Shown here piece after piece: positions 16,954 to 26,197 of a stretch of DNA of 64,000 nucleotides. The stretch lies in NCBI RefSeq assembly GCF_030068505.1, contig NZ_JAQOSO010000082.1, positions 110,674 through 174,673 of the forward strand, read 5' to 3'. The first letter of the stretch is position 1. Each line of letters begins with the position of its first letter. The notes under the pieces are model-generated. The model was given only the letters and a program-made list of their open reading frames with translations, did not search any database and was not told the DNA's origin. This stretch comes from Roseofilum capinflatum BLCC-M114 (GTDB lineage Bacteria; Cyanobacteriota; Cyanobacteriia; Cyanobacteriales; Desertifilaceae). A program made the translations under genes and the position numbers.

Positions 16954-18099
16954 ATGATTGATACCTTTATCGTTCCTAACGCCAATCTCATTCTAGGAGC
17001 TATCCTGCTGAGTCTCTGTGCCTTCAGCTATTGGACAGAACAAACCCGCCGAGGAACGCCCCCCCTAGCTGCCCTCCTGGTTCTATGTCTGGCGAGTCTC
17101 TGTAGCCATCTGGGACTCATTCCCAGTAGCGCCCCCCTCTACCCAGCGATCGCCACCTACGGCATCACCTTCGCCATTCCCCTGATTCTCTCCCAAATTG
17201 ACTTACGGGAACTGCCCACCCATGCTAAAGCCACCCTCCTCCTCTTAGCCTGTGGCATCGGCGGCACAATTTTAGGCGCAATTCTTGGCTTCATCCTCCT
17301 ACCCTTGGGAACAGAAGGGGGAAAACTCGCTGCTATTTTTGTTGCTCAATATATCGGTAATTCCATCAACGCTGCCGATGTTGCCTCTGCCCTCGACTTT
17401 CAAGGCTCAATCTCCCTAGAAACCCTCAACACCGTCGATCGCCTCATCACCAGCCTCTTTATCCTCTTTTGGCTCCTGATCTCCATTATTCCCGGTATCC
17501 CCAGTTTCTTTAGCCCCCATCAAGAAGACTGGGGCATTCGCTTCGGTAGCGCTCCCATCCCCACCATCCTCAAACAAACCGCTCCCACCCGCTTTGATTT
17601 AGCCCTTGCCCTCGCCGTTAGCGCGATCTCGGCACTCCTCGGTTACGCGATCGCCGCCGCCATCCGCTTACCCGGTAGTGAACTCTTCTTCACCACCATC
17701 ATTGTCATCATTCTCACTCAAGTTTTTTCTACCACTAGCGATCGCCTCGCCGGAATTGAAGAATTTGGCGCACTCCTGATCCTCCTCTTCTTCTCCACCC
17801 TCGGAGCCAGCACCAGTATCCCCGAACTTCTAGCCCTCAACCCCCTACTCCTCCAATTTGCTGCGATTATTCTCCTCGCCCACGTAGCAGTGATCCTGAT
17901 TGCCGGTAAACTCCTTAATATTGAATGGGCTGACATCCTCATCGCCTCCAACGCCAGTATCGGCAGCGCCACCCTAGGAGTTGCCATGGCAGTTGCTCAA
18001 CGCTGGGAAACCCTGATCATCCCCGCCATTATTTGTGGCACAGTTGGCTCCATTCTCGCCAACCCCATTAGCCTGATTTTGGGAAATTTACTGTCTTAA
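16954..18099 (+). CDS. DUF819 family integral membrane protein
   Basis: A 381-residue protein made almost entirely of hydrophobic helices, roughly ten or more segments. Two half-repeats are visible, and conserved small-residue motifs occur in VAQYIGNSINAADVASAL and in LIASNASIGSATLGVAMA. DUF819 (YjcL-like) proteins are uncharacterised membrane proteins with a transporter-like two-fold layout. Their frequent place beside dipeptide epimerase genes suggests import or export of a murein peptide or amino acid. It is the last gene of the three-gene operon. Its C-rich codon use matches the core genome rather than the AT-rich cluster upstream. Confidence 0.85.
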   Translation: MIDTFIVPNANLILGAILLSLCAFSYWTEQTRRGTPPLAALLVLCLASLCSHLGLIPSSAPLYPAIATYGITFAIPLILSQIDLRELPTHAKATLLLLACGIGGTILGAILGFILLPLGTEGGKLAAIFVAQYIGNSINAADVASALDFQGSISLETLNTVDRLITSLFILFWLLISIIPGIPSFFSPHQEDWGIRFGSAPIPTILKQTAPTRFDLALALAVSAISALLGYAIAAAIRLPGSELFFTTIIVIILTQVFSTTSDRLAGIEEFGALLILLFFSTLGASTSIPELLALNPLLLQFAAIILLAHVAVILIAGKLLNIEWADILIASNASIGSATLGVAMAVAQRWETLIIPAIICGTVGSILANPISLILGNLLS

Positions 18100-18220
18100 C
18101 ACTCCACAATTCCCTCTTACCCCAGAGTGACAACAGACAAACTGTCATCATCCGTGCCAATCCTCCCTAAAACGCTGATTAAAGTAAACCTTAAGAAGCA
18201 TTGTTAGAGGAGACGTTCTG

Positions 18221-18943
18221 ATGTTAGCTCAATTATCGAAATGGGAATTAAGGTTACCGCTACAGGGACAAGAAAAGGCGATCGCCACCCCTCCAACTGC
18301 ATCCTCCATTTCTCCTTGGTTAACCCCCTTGGTTTACCCCTTTGCTCGACATCTGGTCTTACCCTCCTATTTTCGCTCCATTGAAGTACAAGGGCCGGAA
18401 CATTTCCCCACCGATGGTTCACCCGTAATTCTTGCGCCTACCCATCGCTCTCGCTGGGATTGTTTGATGGTTCCCTATGCTCTGGGAAAAGATATTACCG
18501 GGCGACATTTGCGGTTTATGGTGTCTGCCAATGAAATGCGCGGCATTCAAGGCTGGTTTATTCGTCGCTTAGGGGGATTTGCCATTAATCCCCAACAACC
18601 AGCCATTTCCTCCCTACGCCATGGATTAGAATTATTAGGGAATCGAGAAGCCTTAGTGATTTTTCCCGAAGGCAATATTTATCGCGATCGCCAAGTCCAT
18701 CCCCTCAAACCCGGTTTAGCTCGTCTAGCCCTCCAAGCTCAAACCCACTCCCCCCAAACCCCCATCAAAATCCTACCCATCAGTCTCAATTACGACCAAG
18801 CCTTCCCCCAACAAGGTTGCTCCGTCCAGATTAACATCGGCACGCCCCTAGAGGTTTCTACTTATTCCTCCGGACACCTAAAAACCGATGCCCAACACCT
18901 CACCAGTGACCTCTTCCAAGCCTTATCGCTGCTTCAGCACTAG
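18221..18943 (+). CDS. plsC: 1-acyl-sn-glycerol-3-phosphate acyltransferase
   Basis: A 240-residue PlsC-family acyltransferase. The catalytic H-x4-D box is THRSRWDC at about residue 76, the glycerol-phosphate binding block is VIFPEGNIYRDRQVHPLKPG at about 146, and a third block is ILPISLNY. It acylates lysophosphatidic acid at the membrane surface in phospholipid synthesis. A GAGGAG ribosome binding site lies 9 bases before the ATG. The N-terminal 40 residues before the domain are specific to this protein. Confidence 0.88.
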   Translation: MLAQLSKWELRLPLQGQEKAIATPPTASSISPWLTPLVYPFARHLVLPSYFRSIEVQGPEHFPTDGSPVILAPTHRSRWDCLMVPYALGKDITGRHLRFMVSANEMRGIQGWFIRRLGGFAINPQQPAISSLRHGLELLGNREALVIFPEGNIYRDRQVHPLKPGLARLALQAQTHSPQTPIKILPISLNYDQAFPQQGCSVQINIGTPLEVSTYSSGHLKTDAQHLTSDLFQALSLLQH

Positions 18944-18992
18944 AAGGGTAATATCATCAAATACGTTATTTCTATTGGGGAATTTTTACGGT

Positions 18993-19898
18993 TTAATTGA
19001 CCACAATTTCCATCCCTTCACGGGCTAATTGACCCTGGGGAAACACCGCCTGGATTTGTCGTTCAATCTGATCCAAAGAATCATCTGTATAACGGGGATC
19101 GTGGTGAAACATTACCAACTGCTTCACCCCAGCTTTTTGTGCCACCTCAATACCGCTTTTCCAATTCCAATCTTTCGGTTGAGGATTATCCTTCGCCCCT
19201 TCCTCATCAATCATCCAGGTATGAGTATCATAAATCAGTACATCCGCTTCCTGGGCTAACTCAATCAAGTTCGGATCGAGTTGATCGGTATGGGCTTCGA
19301 TATCTGTAGCGTAGACCACAATTTGATTGTGATAGTGAACGCGATAGCCCAAGGTTTGGTTAATGGGGTTCAAACAGCAGGTATGAACGTCCATCCCTTC
19401 TAACTTCAGCACCTCCCCCGGATCGATATCGCGAAAGTTCAGCTCCGATCCCATAATGTCAATGGGCACAGGAAAGTTGGGCGGTTGCATTTGTTCCTTG
19501 AGGCGCTGTCTCATGGAGTCCCCATTAACGGCGGAAGAGCCATACACATAAAATCGATTGATGGGAATAAATGCGGGCACAAAAAACGGAAAGCCCTGAA
19601 TCCGATCCCACTGGCAATGGGACAGAAACAAATGAGCTTCTACAGGCATCCGACTTAAGAGATATTTACCTAAAACGCGAACCCCTGTGCCAGCATCAAA
19701 AATCAAAAAATGCTTAGGGGTTTCTAGGGTCACACAGGAAGTATTGCCACCGTAGCGGACGGTTTGTTCACCAGGTGTAGGTATATCACCTCGAACCCCC
19801 CAGAATTTCAGGGTTAAGGGAGACGGAACAAAGGATTCCGTATGATCCGCACTGGATACGGGTTTGACAACAGGAACTGAGGGATCGGATTGTGACAT
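18993..19898 (-). CDS. MBL-fold metallo-hydrolase with altered metal motif
   Basis: A 301-residue metallo-beta-lactamase fold protein: LTLKFWGVRGDIPTPGEQTVRYGGNTSC opens the fold, and IFDAGTGVRVLG precedes the metal site. The expected HxHxDH motif reads SHCQWDRIQG, so the second and third histidines are replaced by Gln and Arg. Later ligands remain: the Asp in VYATDIEAH and the His in VMFHHDPRY. Relatives with an intact motif include phosphodiesterase-like enzymes. The protein may bind one metal or act without hydrolysis. It converges with plsC, 49 bases away. Confidence 0.8.
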   Translation of the reverse strand: MSQSDPSVPVVKPVSSADHTESFVPSPLTLKFWGVRGDIPTPGEQTVRYGGNTSCVTLETPKHFLIFDAGTGVRVLGKYLLSRMPVEAHLFLSHCQWDRIQGFPFFVPAFIPINRFYVYGSSAVNGDSMRQRLKEQMQPPNFPVPIDIMGSELNFRDIDPGEVLKLEGMDVHTCCLNPINQTLGYRVHYHNQIVVYATDIEAHTDQLDPNLIELAQEADVLIYDTHTWMIDEEGAKDNPQPKDWNWKSGIEVAQKAGVKQLVMFHHDPRYTDDSLDQIERQIQAVFPQGQLAREGMEIVVN

Positions 19899-20447
19899 CT
19901 TTCGCTAAATTTAGCCTGGGTTTAGCTGAGTATTGTTTTGGTAAAGAGCTAGATCTGAAGTCATCTTAATGTCTAGCCTAGCCATTGCTTTTCAGGTTTC
20001 CTAGTGAGATTCACAGGGAGGTACAAGAGGAGGGAGAAATGTAAATAGAGTCTATTGGGTCATCTTAACCTGATCTGAGCTAGATTTCCCACCATTCCCT
20101 GTACGCATTTCTTTAGATTAGTCTCCTGTTGTCTGAGCAATGCTGATAAATACCGCTTGTTTACGAGTCTATGCGATTGAGACTTGCTGCACCCTAAATC
20201 TAGGTTACTCCCTAATGGGTTATTCTGGATGGTTTGCATCCCTTAAGGGTGGGGACGTTTGAGGACTTTGAATGTTTAAGTTGATGTTCAGGTTACCTAG
20301 ATGTTCTGATTTTACCTTAATTTATTTTTTTAGAGGGGAGCGTTTAACTCTGGGATGGTCAGACGTGACTCAACTGGGCTTTTATTCCTGGATTGGAGCC
20401 ACGTCTGTTGGGGGACAACTGAAGGCCCCTAAGCTGAACGGAGCTAG
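19899..20447. other. 549-base intergenic region
   Basis: I see no convincing gene here. A plus-strand frame at 20272-20496 has no family resemblance and runs into the end of ppa. The region contains a hairpin with arms cagacgtg (20360-20367) and cacgtctg (20400-20407), lying 3' of ppa, and a short stem around tcccttaagggtgggga near 20240. A small RNA or leader is possible but not supported by any family I recognise. Confidence 0.4.
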
Positions 20448-20960
20448 TTATTTAGCACCCGCTTTGACACATTGCTCGACTAAGGGTAAGACTTGATCAA
20501 CATCTTTCCAACCGAGAATTTCCACGGCTTTCTTCTCCAGATTTTTATAAGTCTTGAAGAATTCGCCAATTTCATCGAGTTTATGGGGAGCAACGTCTTT
20601 GAGTGATTTGACACTGCTATACCGGGGGTCTTTATCGGGAACGCAGAGAATTTTTTCATCGCGATCGCCGCCATCAATCATTTCTAGCATCCCAATCGGT
20701 CGTGCCGCAATCACACATCCAGGAAAGGTCGGTTCATCCATCATGACCATACCATCAAGAGGATCGCCATCATCGGCTAGGGTATTGGGAATAAATCCAT
20801 AATCATAGGGATAGTGGACAGAGGAATACAATACTCGGTCTAGGGCAAAGGCTTGTAAATCCTTATCATATTCGTACTTATTCTGGCTTCCGGCTGTGAT
20901 TTCGATCAATACGTTTAATAAGTCCGGTTTGGGTTGAGCGGGAATGAGTGATAAATCCAA
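20448..20960 (-). CDS. ppa: Inorganic pyrophosphatase (family I)
   Basis: A 170-residue soluble pyrophosphatase that hydrolyses pyrophosphate and pulls biosynthetic reactions forward. The signature [10 protein letters not shown] carries the metal-binding aspartates, and [16 protein letters not shown] plus [12 protein letters not shown] are typical. The start is a TTG at 20958-20960, with GGAG 9 bases upstream. The N-terminus [20 protein letters not shown] matches the family without any extension, so the rare start is well supported. Length is normal for bacterial enzymes. Confidence 0.95.
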   Translation of the reverse strand: MDLSLIPAQPKPDLLNVLIEITAGSQNKYEYDKDLQAFALDRVLYSSVHYPYDYGFIPNTLADDGDPLDGMVMMDEPTFPGCVIAARPIGMLEMIDGGDRDEKILCVPDKDPRYSSVKSLKDVAPHKLDEIGEFFKTYKNLEKKAVEILGWKDVDQVLPLVEQCVKAGAK

Positions 20961-21105
20961 AATTTTTCTCCAAATGGCATTACGGGAGGGGAGAGGATGG
21001 CTCGTCCTTTCCCCGAATCAAATTTTAGGGGAAGATGTCACTATTCCCAACTCTTGAGTCTGAATTGGGGGTTCTCAATTGAGGGATAATTTTAATCGGT
21101 AGGGG

Positions 21106-21291
21106 TCATTCTCTAGCTTGGGGTAGGGGATAACTCACGCCGGGTACAATGTTGACATTACCTGAAGAATAGTAGGCGATCGCCCACAGGGGTAAGGTCA
21201 AGGTTAATAGGGCAATGAATGTGCCAATCACATCTGCCAACCTAGGTTTTTGGGGTTCGGCCCTAGTTCCAGACTCGCTCTCTGATTCCAT
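21106..21291 (-). CDS. Small single-helix membrane protein, unknown
   Basis: A 61-residue protein with a charged, glutamate-rich N-terminus (MESESESGTRAEPQKPRLAD), one clear hydrophobic helix (VIGTFIALLTLTLPLWAIAYY) and a short outward tail ending in PLPQARE. Codon use fits its neighbours. I do not recognise the family. The form resembles small cyanobacterial membrane proteins associated with photosynthetic or envelope complexes, but that is only an impression. It lies between ppa and the ABA4-like gene on the same strand. Confidence 0.6.
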   Translation of the reverse strand: MESESESGTRAEPQKPRLADVIGTFIALLTLTLPLWAIAYYSSGNVNIVPGVSYPLPQARE

Positions 21292-21421
21292 ACGGAAGGG
21301 GTTTAATGACCTCTATTGAACACAATAAGAATTGGATCGGGAGGGGAAAGTTGTTCGACCCCTCCCTTCTATTTTACCGATCCGCGATCGCTAGATTGTT
21401 GTGAAACCAACAATATCTTCA

Positions 21422-21877
21422 TTAACTCATTTCTGGAGTCCTTGATTCTGAAGATTGGCTTAAGAATCGCTCACTGAGGGTTTGGGTCAGGATATGGGAG
21501 AGCAAACCTATGGGCCCGGCAAACAAACAGAGGATCAGGGAGTGAATCGTCCAAACTCCGGTTCGTTGTCCTTCCCAATAAATCCAGCGTCCCACAAATA
21601 AGTCCATTACCAGGAAATGCACCCAACCGGTTGCCGTTGCCTGGGGATTGGCAAATAACCGAGCTAAATCGGCTAATTGGGGATTGGCTAAAGCAGCCGC
21701 CGATTCTCCGTCAATTGTGCCCACTAGAAGATAGACATATAGAGCGACTAGAGCCACAAAGGGCAGGAATGACTTCATTACCCATCGAGTGCCCCCCCAA
21801 TTGGGTAAGACAATCATCAATGTCCAAAAAGGCAGCACAAAGAGGTTTGCGCCGTTAAATAACCAATCGAGCATCAT
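21422..21877 (-). CDS. ABA4-like family membrane protein (DUF4281)
   Basis: A 151-residue protein with four hydrophobic segments and the DUF4281/ABA4 motifs: LFNGANLFVLPFWTLMIVLP at the start, LARLFANPQATATGWVHFLV in the middle and MDLFVGRWIYWEG after it. Plant ABA4 is required for neoxanthin formation. Cyanobacterial members are linked with carotenoid or thylakoid functions by analogy only. The start codons MM at 21877 are adjacent, and the first is used here. Confidence 0.85.
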   Translation of the reverse strand: MMLDWLFNGANLFVLPFWTLMIVLPNWGGTRWVMKSFLPFVALVALYVYLLVGTIDGESAAALANPQLADLARLFANPQATATGWVHFLVMDLFVGRWIYWEGQRTGVWTIHSLILCLFAGPIGLLSHILTQTLSERFLSQSSESRTPEMS

Positions 21878-21953
21878 GAACCTAAGATAATTCTGTAGAG
21901 GCTATTATACCGTTCTAGTCCTGCTAGTTCTGAGCGATCGGTTTAAGGAACGA

Positions 21954-22544
21954 TTAAACTAAATTACGGTAGAGTCCTTTGGCCACATCCAAAAGCACAA
22001 TTAATTGTTGCCATTCGGGAGCATTGGGGTTTTGGCTATTGGCCCACTGAATTTTAATTTTTTTTTGCAGGTCTTCAATCGTTAGGTCATGACTGACCCC
22101 AGGGGGAAGCGGAGAATCTCCAGAGTTGTCGAGGTCAGAGCTGGAGGTATTCTCTGTTGGAGTATAGGCCGAAGTTGAGCTAGAGCCATTGTCTTGTATC
22201 CGTTGTGCCTCTTTTGCCAATTCCCGCGCTCGGCTGGATAAGTCGAACAGATTTTGAGGTAAAGAGGGTTGATCGGATAAATATACACCTGATAACTCCC
22301 GCAAAAACTGACAAACTTGATCGAGCCACAACAGATCCGCATCGCCTTCGGGCAGATTACCCGATTCATCCTGGTAATCTTTCTTAATTTCTTGCGCTTT
22401 TTGCGACAATGGTACAATTTGCTGGGCAATAGTTTCTGGCAGTCTTGGTGTATCTGATAAGTAGGCTTGGGCGGTTTGCCTTAAGAAAAGACGGACTTTA
22501 CCAATCCAATCTCGATATTCCGACTGCCAATTCACGTCGTTCAT
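21954..22544 (-). CDS. Conserved cyanobacterial-type hypothetical protein with internal duplication
   Basis: A 196-residue acidic protein with no recognised domain. Two related helical segments occur: VRLFLRQTAQAYLSDTPRLP at about residue 17 and VCQFLRELSGVYLSDQPSLP at about 77. Each is followed by a LSQKAQEI or LSSRARELA helix. A Ser/Thr-rich low-complexity linker (about 120-150) leads to a C-terminal helix IEDLQKKIKIQWANSQNPNAPEW. The layout looks like a scaffold or adaptor. It is upstream of the ABA4-like gene on the same strand. Confidence 0.65.
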   Translation of the reverse strand: MNDVNWQSEYRDWIGKVRLFLRQTAQAYLSDTPRLPETIAQQIVPLSQKAQEIKKDYQDESGNLPEGDADLLWLDQVCQFLRELSGVYLSDQPSLPQNLFDLSSRARELAKEAQRIQDNGSSSTSAYTPTENTSSSDLDNSGDSPLPPGVSHDLTIEDLQKKIKIQWANSQNPNAPEWQQLIVLLDVAKGLYRNLV

Positions 22545-22764
22545 AAACCCAATTTGCTGTTAATTTAATCTTGAATCAATATCTTAGTGATGAGAATGAT
22601 GAAGCCAGAGTTCCAGGTTCCAGGAATGTAAGTGACCTTGAGCAGGGGGTTTACCCTTACACCCTTATTCTGATAGTACCCACTCTTAAACTAATCTAAA
22701 CCAGAAAGGCGATCGCGGTCAAGCGGCCTATGTTTAAATAAGGTTAAGCCATGGTTAGGCGGGT

Positions 22765-25700
22765 CTATTTTTCCGTAAGTTTCCAGACTCCATCCCAAGT
22801 TTCATCCGGAGGATTATCTTCATAAAGCATACAGCGCTGAATATGCAATTTAGCGGCTTTATTGTTGGGATCGACTTCTAGCACCTTTTGGAAATCCTCT
22901 TGAGCCTGTTTAAAGGACTCTTTGGCTTTAGCGGCAAAGGGTTGACGAGCCAAATCAATAAATTTACGCAATTGGGCAGACGACATTTCCTGGGCTTCTT
23001 CGGCTAACATTTGCCGAGTTTCTGCTGCGCCAGCAAATTGGCCCACTTTAGCTTGCAGTAATTTCTTCACTTGACGAGGAGTGAGTTCATTGACTTTTTC
23101 CGGTAAAGTGGTTTGCCAGTAAGTATCCGTAACCGTTTTGCGGCTAAGATCTTCGACCTCTAGCATCCGTTTTAAGGTGGCTTCCCCTAAAATTTCGATT
23201 AACTCATCCCGGTCAACCTGGGCCAACATCTTGGAGAGCATCTGGGTTTCATCATAGGAGATGGTTTTCAACTCTGACTCTGATAACTCTTCTAACTGCT
23301 CCAAGACTATCAGGATTTCGTTGTAAGATAATTTATCATGAGCTGCTTGTAAATAGTGCCGTCGTCCCTGCTCATAATGGGTTTTCACCGCTTCTTGTTT
23401 TTCTGTTAGGGGGCGACCGACGACTGAAGTGCCTTCGCGAATGCCCAGCAATTCATAAATGGTAACCGGTTTGCTCTTTCCTTTTACGGTAATATTATCC
23501 AGTTCTCGGACATAGACGCGATCGATGTAATTCGTATAGGTTCTTTCACTAATTACGATGTCGGTTCCATATTGTTTACTGGTTCCTTCTAAACGGGAGG
23601 CTAAATTCACCCCGTCACCAATGGAGGTGAGTTCCATGCGTTTAGACGAGCCGATGTTACCACTGACGACGACATCGGAGTGAATGCCAATGCCGATACT
23701 AATTTCCATCAAGCCTTGTTCTTTCCGTTTCTGGTTATATTCGGCTAGGCGATAGCGCATTTCCACCGCCGTTTGCATGGCGCACCAGGCATGATCTTCT
23801 AGGGGAGCGGGAGAGCCAAACACGGCCATTAAAGCGTCGCCGATATATTTATCCAGGGTTCCACCGTAGCGGAAGACGGAATCAACCATTTCCTCAAAGT
23901 AGCTGTTGAGCATGGCTACCACTTCTTCGGCCTGTAATTTCTCCGTTAAGGTGGTGTAACTGCGAATGTCGCTAAACAGAACAGAAACTTCTTTGCGTTT
24001 GCCACCGAGTCCGGTGTCGCCACTGGCGAGTAAAGATTCTGCTACCTCTGGAGTCATGTAGCGATACATGAGGCTCTTGACTTGTTTTTCGTCGCTGATG
24101 TCTTCCATGACTACTAATGCGCCATTGATTTTGGTCGGATCAAGGGCATCGTTCATGGAGTTAATGGAGAGGTTGACGCTCTGCTCAATGTCTTCCCCGT
24201 CTGCTCCGGACAGAATTAGGGTTTGATCGGGATAAAATTGCTGGCGATCTTTATCGCCTTTCGGAGCAAGGGCAGCTTCAAACCACTTGTTAAAATCTCC
24301 TTCTTTGATCCGAATCAGGGGAGCGAGCAATTGCCCTTCTAGTTCGGTGTGATCGAGTCCTAACAGTTCTTTGACACATTCGTTGGCGGCAATAATATAC
24401 CCTTTCTTATTGGTGGAAATCACGCCGTTGGTTAAGCTCCGCAGGATATCTTCCTGCATTTTTTGTTGTTGTTTGACCTGATCGAAGAGTTTGGCGTTTT
24501 GTAGGGCGACTCCGGCTTGGATATTAAAGGCTCGCATGAATTCTAGGTCATTGCGATTGAAGCTCGATTTCCATTGTTCTGGGGGTTCGGGCCAATTTTC
24601 GGGGTTGTAGTCAGGGTATTCGCCTTGTTTTTTCTTGTTAATGAGTTGGGTTACGCCAATCAGTTGATCGTCGGCGTTAAAGACGGGCATACAGAGCATA
24701 CTACAGGTACGATACCCGGTTTTTTGGTCTGTTTTTTTGGAGGTTTCGGAGCGCTCATCGGTATAGAGGTCAAAGGGAATCAGGAGGGGTTCGCCCGACT
24801 GGGCTACCATACCGGCAAATCCGGCGCTTCTGGGGATGCGAATTTCGGTTAGGTTGCCGCCAATGGGGATTTTTGTCCAGAGTTCTCCTTTTTCTTCGTC
24901 TACAAGCCAGAGGGTGGAGCGATCGGCGTTCATCAGTTCTTTGGCCTGATCCATGACTTTTTTCAGGGTGTCTTCTAGATCGAGGCTGCTTTTGCTCAGG
25001 GAGTTAACGGCGTTCATGAGAGCCGAGGCTGCCCGTTGCCGTTGGGTGGCGGCGTAGAAGGATTTGGAGGATTCGAGAATCAGGCGAATGGAGGGGGCAA
25101 ATTCTTTGAAGACTTGCTCATCTTCTTCGGTGAAGCCGTTGAAGTCGATTTTTTCGTCTAATTCGGCTTCGCGATCGCTATCAACTTGGAGTTTATTAAT
25201 CAGTTGCACTACAGCGACTAATTCCCCGGTTTCTTCGTTTTCCAGGGGCATGGCAACCATGGTGTAGGTACGATAGCCATTTTTTTTGTCGAAGGCTTTG
25301 GCGGTGGTCGATCGCGGATCGTCATAGAAGTCGTAGGGAATGTTGACGACTTTACGAAAGGTGGCGACTTCTCCGGCGATCCCTTTATCGGCGGGAATGC
25401 GAATTTCTAGGGCGTTGCCTTTTTCATCTTTGGCAACGATGGTGAAGAGTTCATTTTTTTCTTCATCAAACAGAAAGATACTGGTGCGATCGGCGTTGAG
25501 CAGTTCCCCGGTTTTCAGGGTAATCGATCGCAACATTTCATCGAGGATGGCATCAAACCCCTGGTTGTCCAGTAGGTTATCCAACATCGATAGGGTTTGG
25601 TTAACGACCTTGAGCTTGTCTTCAACGTCCGTAACGACTTGCTTGAAGGTATCTTTTTTTAGGGGCGCTAGAAAACTAGAGAAATCCCCCCCGCCTCCTG

Positions 25701-25893
25701 TGGTGACTAAGCCTCCGCCTCTGGGGGGATTGGCGTTGGGTTCCGGGGGAGCCGGTTCGGTGGCATTACCGTCTACATCTATGACCGTTGCTGATACGGT
25801 ATGGGAAGATGATCCATCAGAATTCACTGCATCAATATCGATTGTGGTGGCGGTGGTGTCCACAAGGGGAGAGTTGGAAGATGATGTTGCCAT
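22765..25893 (-). CDS. Class III adenylate cyclase, CyaB1-like (GAF-GAF-PAS-cyclase-TPR)
   Basis: A protein of about 1042 residues that makes cAMP. Two GAF domains are followed by a PAS domain (GVISTNKKGYIIAANECVKE). Each GAF has the conserved tail pattern seen in YRTYTMVAMPL and YRTCSMLCMPV. The catalytic domain has VSVLFSDIRSYTTLTEKL and DKYIGDALMAVFGSP with the two metal aspartates, then SKRMELTSIGDGVNLASRLEG. The C-terminus is helical with a TPR-like segment (FQKVLEVDPNNKAAKLH). This order matches Anabaena CyaB1, where GAF binds cyclic nucleotide. The extra N-terminal Gly/Pro-rich region and a long helical block make it larger. The ATG at 25893 is preferred to a GTG at 25902. Confidence 0.9.
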   Translation of the reverse strand: MATSSSNSPLVDTTATTIDIDAVNSDGSSSHTVSATVIDVDGNATEPAPPEPNANPPRGGGLVTTGGGGDFSSFLAPLKKDTFKQVVTDVEDKLKVVNQTLSMLDNLLDNQGFDAILDEMLRSITLKTGELLNADRTSIFLFDEEKNELFTIVAKDEKGNALEIRIPADKGIAGEVATFRKVVNIPYDFYDDPRSTTAKAFDKKNGYRTYTMVAMPLENEETGELVAVVQLINKLQVDSDREAELDEKIDFNGFTEEDEQVFKEFAPSIRLILESSKSFYAATQRQRAASALMNAVNSLSKSSLDLEDTLKKVMDQAKELMNADRSTLWLVDEEKGELWTKIPIGGNLTEIRIPRSAGFAGMVAQSGEPLLIPFDLYTDERSETSKKTDQKTGYRTCSMLCMPVFNADDQLIGVTQLINKKKQGEYPDYNPENWPEPPEQWKSSFNRNDLEFMRAFNIQAGVALQNAKLFDQVKQQQKMQEDILRSLTNGVISTNKKGYIIAANECVKELLGLDHTELEGQLLAPLIRIKEGDFNKWFEAALAPKGDKDRQQFYPDQTLILSGADGEDIEQSVNLSINSMNDALDPTKINGALVVMEDISDEKQVKSLMYRYMTPEVAESLLASGDTGLGGKRKEVSVLFSDIRSYTTLTEKLQAEEVVAMLNSYFEEMVDSVFRYGGTLDKYIGDALMAVFGSPAPLEDHAWCAMQTAVEMRYRLAEYNQKRKEQGLMEISIGIGIHSDVVVSGNIGSSKRMELTSIGDGVNLASRLEGTSKQYGTDIVISERTYTNYIDRVYVRELDNITVKGKSKPVTIYELLGIREGTSVVGRPLTEKQEAVKTHYEQGRRHYLQAAHDKLSYNEILIVLEQLEELSESELKTISYDETQMLSKMLAQVDRDELIEILGEATLKRMLEVEDLSRKTVTDTYWQTTLPEKVNELTPRQVKKLLQAKVGQFAGAAETRQMLAEEAQEMSSAQLRKFIDLARQPFAAKAKESFKQAQEDFQKVLEVDPNNKAAKLHIQRCMLYEDNPPDETWDGVWKLTEK

Positions 25894-26197
25894 AGATGTC
25901 ACCGATATAGAAGTTTTATGTCTTGGTTTGGTGGAAAACGCAAGGGCCTAACGGCACAATTTTTTAATTATAAGCAGAGCTAAGATAACGACACCCTAGG
26001 TTAGGTGGATCTTAAAGGAGAAAGCTCGAAGATTCAAGAGTTAGGATAGCCTAATTTTAATCACAATTGGGTTTTGTAGCCCTGAAGACTCGCGATCCGA
26101 GGGATTGTTTTGGCTTTGGCCTTGGTTCTGGGCAAGTTTTTTTTAGTGTACCGAAAAATGGTTGGAGGGTTGGTTTCCATGGGACGATTGGGTGGGT

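Noticed and set aside
20360..20407. Hairpin with arms cagacgtg and cacgtctg as a riboswitch
   Set aside because: Arms are only 8 bases with a 32-base loop, and no riboswitch core is recognisable.
20272..20496. 74-codon frame downstream of ppa
   Set aside because: No ribosome binding site, no known family, and its end is antisense to ppa.
25340..25951. 203-codon plus-strand frame over the cyclase start
   Set aside because: Shadow of the GAF coding region in the opposite strand, with low-complexity composition.
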